Counted from the stretch's first letter, positions 39,314 through 48,194 are shown. The stretch: 64,000 bases of DNA from Microbulbifer pacificus (GCF_002959965.1 NZ_PREV01000026.1:7501-71500); one strand, 5' to 3'. The notes: generated by a model from the letters alone, not told the origin. Program-made: numbers and translations.

Positions 39314-42049
39314 ATGAATTCCATGCAGCTGGCCCAGATCCCGCATTTTGAAAAGCCCCTGTTTTTCTTCGATCAGTCACGCTTCCGCCGCGACCTCGAA
39401 GCGGGCACCCGCCCTCGCCTGGAAATATTCCGCGACGCAGTGGGGGCCGCAAATACCCAGATGGCGCAGCGCTTTCGCGAGGGCGAAGATGTGCGCACCC
39501 TGGTTTATGAGCGTGCACTGTTCGTGGACTGCCTGCTGCACTACGCCTGGTATCAATACCAGTGGCCGCAGAATATCGCCCTGCTGGCAGTCGGTGGCTA
39601 CGGCCGCGGAGAGCTGCACCCCAAATCCGATATCGACCTGCTGATTCTGAGTGACGACACACCAGACGCAGCGATGATCGACAACATCGAGCGTCTGGTG
39701 GCGTTTCTGTGGGATCTGAAGCTGGACATTGGCCACTCGGTGCGCACCATCGAACACTGTGTGGAAATGGCGGCTTCGGACATCACCGTGGCCACCAACC
39801 TGCTGGAGTGCCGCACGGTGGTGGGTAACCCCGCTCTGTGTGAGACCTTGACCGAGCGCATGACGCCGGATGCCATCTGGCCCGCCGACAAGTTCTTCCA
39901 GGCAAAGTTTGAGGAGCAGGAGGAGCGCCACCGCAAACAGCGCGGAGCCGAATACAACCTTGAGCCCAATATCAAAAATGCGCCCGGCGGCCTGCGCGAC
40001 ATCCAGACCATCAATTGGGTGGCCAAGCGCTATTTTCAGGTACGCACCCTGAAACAGCTCCAGGGCAAAGGTTTTTTCACCGAACAGGAGTTCGCCATCC
40101 TGCAGTCCGGTGAAGATTTTTTATGGCGGGTGCGCTATGGCCTGCACCTGCTGGCGGGCCGTCCGGAAGAGCGGCTGCTGTTCGACTATCAGCGCGAGCT
40201 GGCACGGGAGTTTGGCTACAAGGACAGCGACTCGCACCTGGCGGTCGAGCAGTTTATGCACACTTACTACCGCATTGTGATGGCGCTGCGAGAGCTGAAC
40301 GATGTGCTGCTGCAGTTCCTCGACGAGGTCATCCTGCAGCGCGGCAAACACTTGCCCGTCACCACCATCAACGAGCGCTTCCAGTTGCGTGGCAACACCA
40401 TCGAAGCCGCAGTCACCCGCACGTTTACCGAGAACCCCTCAGCGCTTCTGGAAATCTTTGTGCTGATGGCAAAAAACCCGGACATCCAGGGGGTGCGCGC
40501 CTCCACCATCCGTCTGATCCGCGAGCACCGCTACCTCATCGACGATCAGTTTCGCGCGGACCCGACCAATGCGCGCCTGTTCATGCAGCTGTTGCGCAGT
40601 CCCCGCGGTCTGTCCACCCAGCTTACGCGCATGACCCGCTACGGCATTCTCGGTCGCTACCTGCCAGAGTTCGGTCGTGTTACCGGGCAGATGCAGCACG
40701 ACCTGTTCCATATCTACACCGTGGACGCCCACACCCTGCAGGTGGTGCGCAACATGCGCGCATTCCGCGGCGATGACGCCTGGGAAAAATTCCCGCTGGC
40801 CGCGGAAATTCTCGCGCGTATGCGCAAGCCGGAACTGCTGTATATCGCCGGCCTGTATCACGACATCGCCAAAGGCCGTGGCGGCGATCACTCCAAACTC
40901 GGTGTGATCGACGCGGAAGCCTTCTGCGTGCGCCACGGCCTCTCGGCCCGCGACACCCGACTGGTGTGCTGGCTGGTGGAAAAGCACCTGTTGATGAGTG
41001 CCGTGTCGCAGAAGCAGGACATCACCGACCCCGAAGTGGTGCATGCCTTCGCTGCCGAAGTGGGCGACCGCGAGCACCTGGACTACCTGTACGCATTGAC
41101 CGTAGCCGATATCAACGCCACCAACCCGGACCTGTGGAACAGCTGGCGTGCGAGCCTGATGCGCCAGCTGTACCAGTACACCCAGCGCGCCCTGCGCCGC
41201 GGCCTGGAAAACCCCATTGACCGCGACGAAATCTATGAGGAAACCCAGGCCCAGGCACGCAACATGCTGCGAGCCATGGGACTTCCCAGTAACGCGGTGG
41301 AAGATATCTGGTGTGAAATGGGTGAGGATTATTTCGTGCGCGAGAGCGCCGACAATATCACCTGGCACACGGCTGCCATCTATCAGCTACAGAAAGATCC
41401 CAAGCGCGACGCCGACAGTGACACCCTGGTGCTCACCCGCAACTCCGGCCCCGGTGAACACGACGGCGCCACCGAAGTGTTCGTCTACACCCCGGACAGA
41501 CCCAACGTGTTCGCGGCGGTGGTGACCGGCCTCGACATGCTGAACCTGAACATTCACGACGCGCGCCTGTACAGTTCCGCTGGCGGCTACACGCTGGACA
41601 CTTTCTACGTACTGGATGAAAGCGGCCAGCCGTTGCTGGACGAACCCCAGCGACTGGAACAGATCCGCAAGACACTGCAGAAAGAACTGAAGCTGGTGGG
41701 TGATTACTCCAAGGTCATCAAGCGCCGCACCCCGCGTCGCCTGAAAATGTTCCACCTGTCGAGCCAGGCTCACATTTCCACCGAGCCGGAAGATACCTAC
41801 AGCACCCTTGAAATCATCAGTGCCGACCGCCCCGGACTGTTGGCGCGCATTGCACGAATTTTCATTACCCACGACCTGCGCCTGCACAACGCCAAAATTT
41901 CCACACTGGGGGAACGGGTGGAGGATATCTTTCATATTACCGATGCCAACGACGAACCGCTCACGGACCCGGCGCTGATCGAACTTTTAGAACAGGCCAT
42001 TTGCCAGGAACTGGATGCACACCAGGCAACTCTGCCACCGCAGCAGTAA
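39314..42049 (+). CDS. glnD: bifunctional PII uridylyltransferase / uridylyl-removing enzyme
   Basis: GlnD senses glutamine and adds or removes UMP from PII proteins, setting nitrogen control. The 911-residue product has the nucleotidyltransferase domain with AVGGYGRGELHPKSDIDLLI near residue 95, a GlnD linker region, an HD domain (GLYHDIAKGRGGDHSKLG), and two C-terminal ACT domains (TPDRPNVFAAVVTGLDML and SADRPGLLARIARIF). It lies between map and dapC, the usual order. Confidence 0.97.
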   Translation: MNSMQLAQIPHFEKPLFFFDQSRFRRDLEAGTRPRLEIFRDAVGAANTQMAQRFREGEDVRTLVYERALFVDCLLHYAWYQYQWPQNIALLAVGGYGRGELHPKSDIDLLILSDDTPDAAMIDNIERLVAFLWDLKLDIGHSVRTIEHCVEMAASDITVATNLLECRTVVGNPALCETLTERMTPDAIWPADKFFQAKFEEQEERHRKQRGAEYNLEPNIKNAPGGLRDIQTINWVAKRYFQVRTLKQLQGKGFFTEQEFAILQSGEDFLWRVRYGLHLLAGRPEERLLFDYQRELAREFGYKDSDSHLAVEQFMHTYYRIVMALRELNDVLLQFLDEVILQRGKHLPVTTINERFQLRGNTIEAAVTRTFTENPSALLEIFVLMAKNPDIQGVRASTIRLIREHRYLIDDQFRADPTNARLFMQLLRSPRGLSTQLTRMTRYGILGRYLPEFGRVTGQMQHDLFHIYTVDAHTLQVVRNMRAFRGDDAWEKFPLAAEILARMRKPELLYIAGLYHDIAKGRGGDHSKLGVIDAEAFCVRHGLSARDTRLVCWLVEKHLLMSAVSQKQDITDPEVVHAFAAEVGDREHLDYLYALTVADINATNPDLWNSWRASLMRQLYQYTQRALRRGLENPIDRDEIYEETQAQARNMLRAMGLPSNAVEDIWCEMGEDYFVRESADNITWHTAAIYQLQKDPKRDADSDTLVLTRNSGPGEHDGATEVFVYTPDRPNVFAAVVTGLDMLNLNIHDARLYSSAGGYTLDTFYVLDESGQPLLDEPQRLEQIRKTLQKELKLVGDYSKVIKRRTPRRLKMFHLSSQAHISTEPEDTYSTLEIISADRPGLLARIARIFITHDLRLHNAKISTLGERVEDIFHITDANDEPLTDPALIELLEQAICQELDAHQATLPPQQ

Positions 42050-42094
42050 ATGACAGAGTCCGAGATAAGAACACGCGAATAAGCGGAAAAGAAG

Positions 42095-43270
42095 ATGAAT
42101 CCAAATTTGCAACAGCTGCAGCCCTATCCGTTTGCCAAACTGGCAAAACTGAAAGAGGGTTTTGAAGGACCGGCGGAGCTTGCCCATATCGCGCTGTCTA
42201 TCGGCGAGCCCAAGCACACGCCACCCGCGTTCGTGCGCGACGAATTGATCGACAACCTCGACAAGCTCGCCGCCTACCCGCTCACCAAGGGAATCGACCC
42301 ACTGCGGGAAACCATTGCGCAGTGGTTGTGCAGCCGCTTCCGATTACCAACGGTGTGCGCCGATACTCAGATCATTCCGGTCAATGGCACCCGAGAGGCG
42401 CTGTTCGCCTTCGCTCAGGCTGTGGTCACCCCCGGTTCTACCGTGCTGATGCCGAACCCCTTCTACCAGATCTACGAGGGGGCCGCGTTTCTCGCCGGCG
42501 CCACACCGCACTTTATCAACTGCAGCGCGGACACCGGATTCAAGCCGGACTTCAGTGCTGTACCCGAATCCGTCTGGGCGACCTGCGACCTGCTCTACCT
42601 GTGCACCCCCGGCAATCCCACCGGTGCACTGCTGAATCTCGACGATCTGAAACAACTGATTGCACTCGCAGACAAATACGATTTCATCATCGCCTCCGAC
42701 GAGTGTTATTCAGAGCTTTATTTTGACGAGAGCAATCCGCCGGCCGGCCTGCTGCAAGCCTGCGCGGATCTCGGCCGCAATGATTATCACCGCTGTGTGG
42801 TCTTTCACAGTCTGTCGAAACGCTCCAATCTTCCGGGACTGCGCTCAGGCTTCGTTGCCGGTGATGGCGAGATCCTGGAAAAATTCCTGCTCTATCGCAC
42901 CTACCACGGCTGCGCCATGCCGGTGCCCACCCAGTATGCGTCCATCGCAGCATGGCAGGACGAACAACACGTAAAGCAAAACCGCGCGCTGTACCGGCAG
43001 AAATTCGACGCCGTACTGGAGATACTCGACGGTTGCCTGGACGTGCAGAAGCCCGAAGCAAGCTTCTACCTCTGGCCCAGAGTAGGCGATGGCGAAACCT
43101 TTGCCCGCGAGCTGTTCCACCAGCAGCACATCACCGTCCTCCCTGGCGCCTACCTGGCTCGCGAAGCCAACGGCGTAAACCCCGGTTCGGAATACGTGCG
43201 CATGGCCCTCGTTGCCACCCTGGAAGAATGTATCGACGCGGCGCAGCGCATACGCCGCTTCTGCCTGTAG
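42095..43270 (+). CDS. dapC: succinyldiaminopimelate aminotransferase
   Basis: This class I PLP aminotransferase forms N-succinyl-LL-2,6-diaminopimelate in lysine and peptidoglycan precursor synthesis. The 391-residue product has MPNPFYQIYEGAA, CTPGNPTGALL, SDECYSELYFDE and the PLP-lysine segment HSLSKRSNLPGLRSGF. The start MNPNLQQLQPYPFAKLAKLK matches DapC of Pseudomonas. It lies with dapD and dapE in one run, which supports the assignment over other aminotransferases. Confidence 0.94.
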   Translation: MNPNLQQLQPYPFAKLAKLKEGFEGPAELAHIALSIGEPKHTPPAFVRDELIDNLDKLAAYPLTKGIDPLRETIAQWLCSRFRLPTVCADTQIIPVNGTREALFAFAQAVVTPGSTVLMPNPFYQIYEGAAFLAGATPHFINCSADTGFKPDFSAVPESVWATCDLLYLCTPGNPTGALLNLDDLKQLIALADKYDFIIASDECYSELYFDESNPPAGLLQACADLGRNDYHRCVVFHSLSKRSNLPGLRSGFVAGDGEILEKFLLYRTYHGCAMPVPTQYASIAAWQDEQHVKQNRALYRQKFDAVLEILDGCLDVQKPEASFYLWPRVGDGETFARELFHQQHITVLPGAYLAREANGVNPGSEYVRMALVATLEECIDAAQRIRRFCL

Positions 43271-43282
43271 TTAGTAATCAGG

Positions 43283-43969
43283 ATGCCTACTGTCGAACAG
43301 ATGAGCGCGAGAAATCTTTTAAAACAGGAGCGGGTGGACTACATCCAGAACCGTCTGGAAGAGCTCTATCCGGAAACTCCGGTTCCACTGGATCACTTCG
43401 ATGCCTATTCTCTGCTGATAGCAGTGCTGCTCTCGGCCCAGTGCACCGACGAGCGGGTAAATCAGGTGACGCCTGGACTGTGGAAACTCGCAGACAATCC
43501 TCACGATATGGCGCAGGTGCCCGTGGAGAAAATCCGCGAAGTCATTCGCCCCTGTGGCCTGTCGCCACAAAAATCAAAGGCGATACAGAAGCTTTCAGAA
43601 ATATTAGTCAATCAGTACCACGGCAAAGTGCCGGAAAACATGGCTGCACTGGAAACCCTTCCGGGCGTGGGGCACAAAACCGCCAGCGTGGTGATGTCGC
43701 AGGCCTTTGGCCATCCGGCATTCCCGGTGGACACCCACATCCACCGTCTCGCCCAGCGCTGGGGTCTGACCTCCGGCAAGAATGTGGTTCAGACGGAAAA
43801 AGACCTGAAGCGCCTGTTCCCGAAAGACAAATGGAACAAATTGCATCTGCAGATCATTTTCTACGGCCGCGAATACTGCTCCGCGCGCGGCTGTGATGGC
43901 ACCGTATGCGAGATCTGCACCACCTGCTATCCCGCACGCAAAAATCCCAAGAAAACGAAAAAGGCCTGA
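43283..43969 (+). CDS. nth: endonuclease III-like DNA glycosylase with atypical cysteine cluster
   Basis: This 228-residue protein has the helix-hairpin-helix LPGVGHKTA at 126-134 with the catalytic Lys132, and Asp150 in FPVDTHIHR, both needed for glycosylase/AP lyase action on oxidised pyrimidines. Its C-terminal cysteines are at 199, 204, 209, 212 and 215, not the C-X6-C-X2-C-X5-C of classic Nth. It may still bind a 4Fe-4S cluster through a different set. It lies between dapC and the yffB-like gene. A second, canonical nth may exist elsewhere. Confidence 0.88.
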   Translation: MPTVEQMSARNLLKQERVDYIQNRLEELYPETPVPLDHFDAYSLLIAVLLSAQCTDERVNQVTPGLWKLADNPHDMAQVPVEKIREVIRPCGLSPQKSKAIQKLSEILVNQYHGKVPENMAALETLPGVGHKTASVVMSQAFGHPAFPVDTHIHRLAQRWGLTSGKNVVQTEKDLKRLFPKDKWNKLHLQIIFYGREYCSARGCDGTVCEICTTCYPARKNPKKTKKA

Positions 43970-44008
43970 TTTCAGATCGAGGCAGCAAGACGACGAACAG
44001 GAATAACC

Positions 44009-44356
44009 ATGATTACCCTTTACGGCATCAAGAACTGCGACACCGTAAAAAAGGCCCGCAAGTGGCTGGAGCAACACCAGGTGGATTATACCTTCCACGA
44101 CTTCCGCGAGGATGGCATGAACCATGTGCCACTGACGGAGTGGCTCGGCGAATTTGGCTGGGAGCAGGTACTGAATCGCCGCTCTGCCAGCTGGCGCGAG
44201 CTCAGCGACGCACAGAAAAACGGGATCGACAACACAAGTGCAGAAGTACTCGCTAACACTACGCCCACACTGATCAAACGCCCGGTATTGACCCACGGCG
44301 GTAATACCCTGTTCGGTTTCAAGGCCGACGACTACGCTGCATTCATCAAGTCATAA
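44009..44356 (+). CDS. ArsC/Spx-fold reductase-like protein (YffB type)
   Basis: This 115-residue protein begins MITLYGIKNCDTVKKARKWLE, typical of YffB in the ArsC family, with a single active-site-like Cys at residue 10. It has the RPVLTHGGNTLFGF segment. YffB-type proteins are glutathione-linked reductases by family inference; true arsenate reductase activity is not implied. An AGGA site precedes the ATG. In Pseudomonas the same gene lies between dapC and dapD, which fits here. Confidence 0.9.
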   Translation: MITLYGIKNCDTVKKARKWLEQHQVDYTFHDFREDGMNHVPLTEWLGEFGWEQVLNRRSASWRELSDAQKNGIDNTSAEVLANTTPTLIKRPVLTHGGNTLFGFKADDYAAFIKS

Positions 44357-44409
44357 ATGGACACGAGCGTATTACCGAATAAACACAGATTAAGGAAAAG
44401 GAAACCCAC

Positions 44410-45441
44410 ATGAGCAATCTTTACAGCATCGGCTTCGGCGTCGGCACCTGCAATGAGAAAGGTGAGTGGCTGGAAGTCTATTTTCCTCAACCGCTGTTGA
44501 GCCCCTCGGAAGAAATCGCAAAGGCAGTGACCGGAGTACTCGACATCTCCGGCGGCAATGTTGCCGTTGCCCTGGAAGAAGCCCAACTGCAACCGCTGGC
44601 CTCAGAACTGGATGCCGCCGGCGCTGGCGAACAGGCCGCCATTCTGCGCCAGTTCGCCAGTAGTCAACGCCCGCTGGTTGCCGTCGTACTGCACAGTGAC
44701 GATGCACCGCAGTCGGTACCCGAGGCGTATCTGAAACTGCATCTGCTGTCACACCGCCTGGTAAAACCCCACGGCACAAAGCTGGACGGTATTTTCGGTC
44801 AGCTACCGAACGTGGCGTGGACCAACAAAGGCGCGATTGATCTCGCCGAATTGCCCGCCCGCCAGCTGGAAGCGCGTCTGAAAGGCGAACTGCTGGAAGT
44901 GGCGTGCGTGGACAAATTCCCCAAAATGACCAACTACGTAGTCCCGAAAGGTGTGCGCATCGCGCACACGGCGCGTGTGCGCCTCGGTGCCTATCTCGGC
45001 GAAGGCACCACCATCATGCATGAGGGTTTTGTGAACTTTAACGCGGGCACCGAAGGTCCGGGCATGATTGAGGGGCGCATTTCCGCCGGCGTATTCGTTG
45101 GTGCCGGTTCCGACCTGGGCGGCGGCTGCTCCACCATGGGCACCCTGTCCGGCGGCGGCAACATCGTAATCTCCCTTGGCGAAGGCTGCCTGCTCGGCGC
45201 TAACTCCGGGACAGGTATTCCATTGGGCGATCGCTGTACTGTTGAATCCGGCCTGTACATCACCTCCGGCACCAAGGTTGCCGTTTTGGATGACAAAGGC
45301 GCGGTGGTCGAGTCAGTAAAAGCGCGGGATCTGGCGGGCAAATCTGATCTGCTGTTCCGCCGCAACTCTTCTACTGGTGCGGTTGAGTGTTTGACCAACA
45401 AGAGTGCCGTTGAATTGAATGCGGAACTGCATAGCAATTAA
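44410..45441 (+). CDS. dapD: tetrahydrodipicolinate N-succinyltransferase, long form
   Basis: DapD succinylates tetrahydrodipicolinate in the DAP pathway. The 343-residue product is the long form seen in Pseudomonas (E. coli has about 274). It has an N-terminal domain of about 190 residues, then a left-handed beta-helix (RLGAYLGEGTTIMHEGFVNF, GAGSDLGGGCSTMGTLSGGG, LLGANSGTGIPLGDRC). The ATG has an AAGGAAA site. It follows the yffB-like gene by 53 bp. Confidence 0.96.
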   Translation: MSNLYSIGFGVGTCNEKGEWLEVYFPQPLLSPSEEIAKAVTGVLDISGGNVAVALEEAQLQPLASELDAAGAGEQAAILRQFASSQRPLVAVVLHSDDAPQSVPEAYLKLHLLSHRLVKPHGTKLDGIFGQLPNVAWTNKGAIDLAELPARQLEARLKGELLEVACVDKFPKMTNYVVPKGVRIAHTARVRLGAYLGEGTTIMHEGFVNFNAGTEGPGMIEGRISAGVFVGAGSDLGGGCSTMGTLSGGGNIVISLGEGCLLGANSGTGIPLGDRCTVESGLYITSGTKVAVLDDKGAVVESVKARDLAGKSDLLFRRNSSTGAVECLTNKSAVELNAELHSN

Positions 45442-45504
45442 TTAAAGTTTTGAGAGCTTTTCTGCCGCGGGTCCGCTTGAAGCGGGTCCGGTGGCGGCAA
45501 ATCA

Positions 45505-45624
45505 CTGGGTGGAGTCTTTCGGAATCGCTGTGAATACATCCCTGTAAGCTCCGGCGGCGACGGTCCGGCCGCTATCGCGGCGCCTTCGGCCCTGTCGCCG
45601 ACGGTTCCGAAAGGCTCCACCCAG
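45505..45624. repeat. palindromic intergenic element A (20-bp arms, one mismatch)
   Basis: The left arm at 45505-45524 begins CTGGGTGGAG and pairs with 45605-45624 at 19 of 20 positions. Inside is TAC-ATCCCT-GTA at 45535-45546, a second near-palindrome built on GGCGAC/GTCGCC, and other GC-rich pairs. It resembles the multi-hairpin intergenic repeats of some marine gammaproteobacteria, though that relation is recall, not a search. Confidence 0.75.
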
Positions 45625-45714
45625 CGCTTCGCCTAAAATCGACCTTTTGCACTTCGATTACAACAAATTGGTCGTTCTACTTAATTAATTCCGTGTGATT
45701 AATTTCAATGCGAA

Positions 45715-45826
45715 GGCCTGCCTGCCGGGGGCTGTTCGCGAGACCTTCTAAAACAGGGATGTTTTAGAAGAGCCCCCAGGGATGGGTTCACGGCGTGTCT
45801 CGCGAACAGCCCCCGGCAGGCAGGCC
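45715..45826. repeat. palindromic intergenic element B (perfect 30-bp arms)
   Basis: The arms at 45715-45744 and 45797-45826 are exact complements over 30 bases (the left begins GGCCTGCCTGCCGGGGGC). Between them is a perfect ten-base-arm hairpin CTTCTAAAAC/GTTTTAGAAG with the loop AGGGAT (45745-45770), then CCC-AGGGAT-GGG (45775-45786). No transposase gene or target duplication is visible. Confidence 0.85.
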
Positions 45827-45876
45827 GCCACAAAACAGGAACAGTGCTCCAAGACCTCGGAGCAGGGCCAAAATAA

Positions 45877-47004
45877 ATGACCCCAACAGTACAACTGACT
45901 TGCGACCTGATCCGTCGCCAATCCGTTACCCCCGAAGACGCAGGCTGCATGGAACTGATGCTCGAGCGCCTGGAAAAAATCGGCTTCAAAACCGAACATC
46001 TGCGCTTCGGCGATACCGACAATTTCTGGTCCGTACGCGGCGACGAAGGCCCGCTGTTTGCTTTCGCCGGCCACACCGACGTAGTACCAACCGGCCCAGC
46101 CGCCAACTGGCAAAACCCGCCATTCGAACCCAAAATCATCGACGGCATGCTCTACGGCCGCGGCGCCGCCGATATGAAAGGTTCCCTGGCCGCCATGGTC
46201 GTCGCCTGTGAGGAATTCGTCGCCGCCCACCCTGACCACAAAGGCCGCATTGCCTTCCTCATCACCAGTGACGAAGAAGGCCCGGCCAAACACGGCACCG
46301 TCAAAGTGGTCGAGTGGCTGGAAGCCCGCAATGAAAAAATCACCTGGTGCCTTGTCGGTGAACCATCAAGCACCACCCTCGCCGGCGACGTCATCAAGAA
46401 TGGCCGCCGTGGTTCTCTCGGCCTCGAGCTCACCGTGTTCGGCATTCAGGGACATGTGGCCTACCCGCACCTGGCAGAAAACCCGGTGCACAAGCTCGCC
46501 CCGGCACTCGCCGAGCTGGCAGCGGAAGAGTGGGATCAGGGCAATGACTTCTTCCCGGCCACCAGCTTTCAGGTCTCCAATATCAACGGAGGCACCGGCG
46601 CCACCAACGTGATTCCCGGAGACGTCAAAGTCGTGTGCAACTGGCGCTTCTCCACCGAGACCACTGCCGAAGACCTCGAACGTCGCGCGCGCGCCATCTT
46701 TGACAAGCACGGGCTCAAATACGAAGCCGACTTCAACCTCTCCGGCCAACCCTTCCTCACCGCTGAAGGTCCGCTGGTGGAATCCGCACAAGCCGCCATT
46801 CGCAAGGTCACCGGCCGCGAAACCGAACTATCTACCGCCGGCGGAACCTCCGACGGCCGCTTTATCGCCCCCACCGGTGCACAGGTGGTAGAACTTGGGC
46901 CGGTGAATGCCACGATTCACAAAGTGGACGAGTGCGTAAAGGCAGACGACCTGGATCTGATCAAAGAAATGTACCGGGAAATCCTTGTGGGATTGTTGAA
47001 GTAG
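45877..47004 (+). CDS. dapE: succinyl-diaminopimelate desuccinylase
   Basis: DapE removes succinate to give LL-diaminopimelate. The 375-residue M20 metallopeptidase has [12 protein letters not shown] and [16 protein letters not shown] (His and Asp ligands), and [12 protein letters not shown] with the catalytic Glu. The C-terminal part has [16 protein letters not shown] and [12 protein letters not shown]. An AGGG site lies nine bases before the ATG. It follows dapD after the palindrome-rich spacer. Confidence 0.97.
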   Translation: MTPTVQLTCDLIRRQSVTPEDAGCMELMLERLEKIGFKTEHLRFGDTDNFWSVRGDEGPLFAFAGHTDVVPTGPAANWQNPPFEPKIIDGMLYGRGAADMKGSLAAMVVACEEFVAAHPDHKGRIAFLITSDEEGPAKHGTVKVVEWLEARNEKITWCLVGEPSSTTLAGDVIKNGRRGSLGLELTVFGIQGHVAYPHLAENPVHKLAPALAELAAEEWDQGNDFFPATSFQVSNINGGTGATNVIPGDVKVVCNWRFSTETTAEDLERRARAIFDKHGLKYEADFNLSGQPFLTAEGPLVESAQAAIRKVTGRETELSTAGGTSDGRFIAPTGAQVVELGPVNATIHKVDECVKADDLDLIKEMYREILVGLLK

Positions 47005-47069
47005 CCACGCCGAGACACTTCTGGAGCAGCTTGAGAAAAGCGGCAAACCCGCGGAATCGTGATGCAAAT

Positions 47070-47098
47070 AAAAAACGCGGCGAAATGCCGCGTTTTTT
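47070..47098. terminator. bidirectional terminator between dapE and the convergent gene
   Basis: AAAAAACGCGGC and GCCGCGTTTTTT flank the loop GAAAT. It lies 66 bp past the dapE stop and 14 bp past the stop of the convergent minus-strand gene, so it can end both transcripts. Confidence 0.9.
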
Positions 47099-47111
47099 AT
47101 GGATGTTTATC

Positions 47112-47489
47112 TCAGTGCAACCTGCCGTGACGTGCCACCACGGTAGACGGCTCATGCACATCGTAACCGTGAGCCATCACAAAGTAGTACAGCACCTGCT
47201 CTTCTCCATCGGCCTCAGCCATCAGGTCGAAGATTACATCCTCTTTTTCACCCGGCGTGATACGCACAGAACTGACCAGGTCCGGCTCGATAAATACTTC
47301 GCCCACCAGGCGCTTTCCTTTCACCAGCTGAACCAACAGGGTATTGGCATTTTCATGGGTGAAGCGCCAGAAGAAATCGTCATCGTCATACAAAATCGAG
47401 TCCGGCGTGCCCGCACGCAGGATGCAATTGCAGTGGTCCGCAAGCCAGGGCCAGAAGTCCTGCAAAGTAAGAGTGTCGGGATGAGTCAT
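47112..47489 (-). CDS. conserved-looking protein of unknown function next to fldB
   Basis: This 125-residue acidic protein begins MTHPDTLTLQDFWPWLADHC and includes SILYDDDDFFWRFTHENANT and EEQVLYYFVMAHGYDVHEP. It has two nearby Cys (20 and 22), no signal peptide and no clear membrane segment. I do not recognise the family. Its ATG at 47489 is seven bases past the fldB stop, so it is very likely co-transcribed with the flavodoxin gene. The frame is open far upstream through fldB, but that part is a shadow. It could be a partner or regulator of the flavodoxin, which is inference. Confidence 0.72.
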   Translation of the reverse strand: MTHPDTLTLQDFWPWLADHCNCILRAGTPDSILYDDDDFFWRFTHENANTLLVQLVKGKRLVGEVFIEPDLVSSVRITPGEKEDVIFDLMAEADGEEQVLYYFVMAHGYDVHEPSTVVARHGRLH

Positions 47490-47496
47490 GAGTGCA

Positions 47497-48054
47497 TCAA
47501 TCCTCCAGCAACGCGACGCTGTCGGCACCGCCGTCCAGACCGAACTCTTCAGCAATCTGCTCGCACCAGTCGTTAAGACGCGCACAGGTGAGCTCTTCCT
47601 GCTGGTCTTCGTCGATGGCAAGGCCGACAAAGAGATCCTGCCCGGGCACCTGCGCCTTGGAAGCTTCGAATTCGTAGCCCGCGGTAGGCCAATGGCCAAT
47701 AATAGTGGCACCACCGGCAACGATGACGTCGTGCAACATACCCATAGCATCGAGGAAGTAGTCGCCGTAGCCGAACTGATCACCGAGACCAAACAACGCC
47801 ACAGTTTTGCCGCTGAAGTCGATTTCCTTGACGTCTTCCCAGAAGTCATCCCAGTCGGACTGGATCTGGCCAAAGTCCCAGGTTGGAATGCCGAAAATCA
47901 GCTGCTCATAGCCCGCGATTTCAAGCTGAGTAACGTCGGCGATATCGTGCAGGTCCACTCGATCTTCCCCCAGGCGGGCTACGATGCGGTGGGCAATGCC
48001 TTCCGTATTGCCTTCATCACTTCCGTAAAACAGACCGATCTTGCTCACGCTCAC
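47497..48054 (-). CDS. fldB: flavodoxin, FldB-like
   Basis: This 185-residue long-chain flavodoxin carries electrons on FMN. It has the phosphate loop GLFYGSDEGNTEGIA, then FGIPTWDFGQIQSDWDDFW and LFGLGDQFGYGDYFLDAMGM, which closely match E. coli FldB. The C-terminus has GLAIDEDQQEEL and NDWCEQIAEEFGL. It is co-directional with the unknown 125-residue gene. The redox partner cannot be told from context. Confidence 0.92.
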   Translation of the reverse strand: MSVSKIGLFYGSDEGNTEGIAHRIVARLGEDRVDLHDIADVTQLEIAGYEQLIFGIPTWDFGQIQSDWDDFWEDVKEIDFSGKTVALFGLGDQFGYGDYFLDAMGMLHDVIVAGGATIIGHWPTAGYEFEASKAQVPGQDLFVGLAIDEDQQEELTCARLNDWCEQIAEEFGLDGGADSVALLED

Positions 48055-48194
48055 TCCTCAACTCTCCGGGGCATTCTGTTCCGGGCTCACTGACAACAGG
48101 TCCGGAACTGGCCCGGCGGGCGGGCATTTTCCCAACATTGGGCGGGTACAGCAAGGCTGTAAAAGGCGGATACGGTAGCGAAGCGGTGGTCCAC

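Larger units (their letters stand above)
45442..45876. other. dapD-dapE spacer with nested palindromes (435 bp)
   Basis: This is the longest non-coding stretch of the window. It contains a short hairpin region after dapD (TGCCGC...GCGGCA at about 45462-45498, enclosing CCGCTT/AAGCGG), a 120-bp palindromic element (45505-45624), an AT-rich stretch (about 45635-45712), and a 112-bp palindromic element (45715-45826). The dapE ribosome site follows. I find no plausible gene. Confidence 0.85.

Noticed and set aside
45442..45876. Insertion sequence or CRISPR in the dapD-dapE gap
   Set aside because: The repeats are inverted and nested, with no transposase, no target duplication and no regularly spaced direct repeats.
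47490..47873. Upstream extension of the 125-residue gene through fldB
   Set aside because: The extension is Ser/Arg-rich out-of-frame fldB sequence; the ATG at 47489 directly after fldB is the sensible start.
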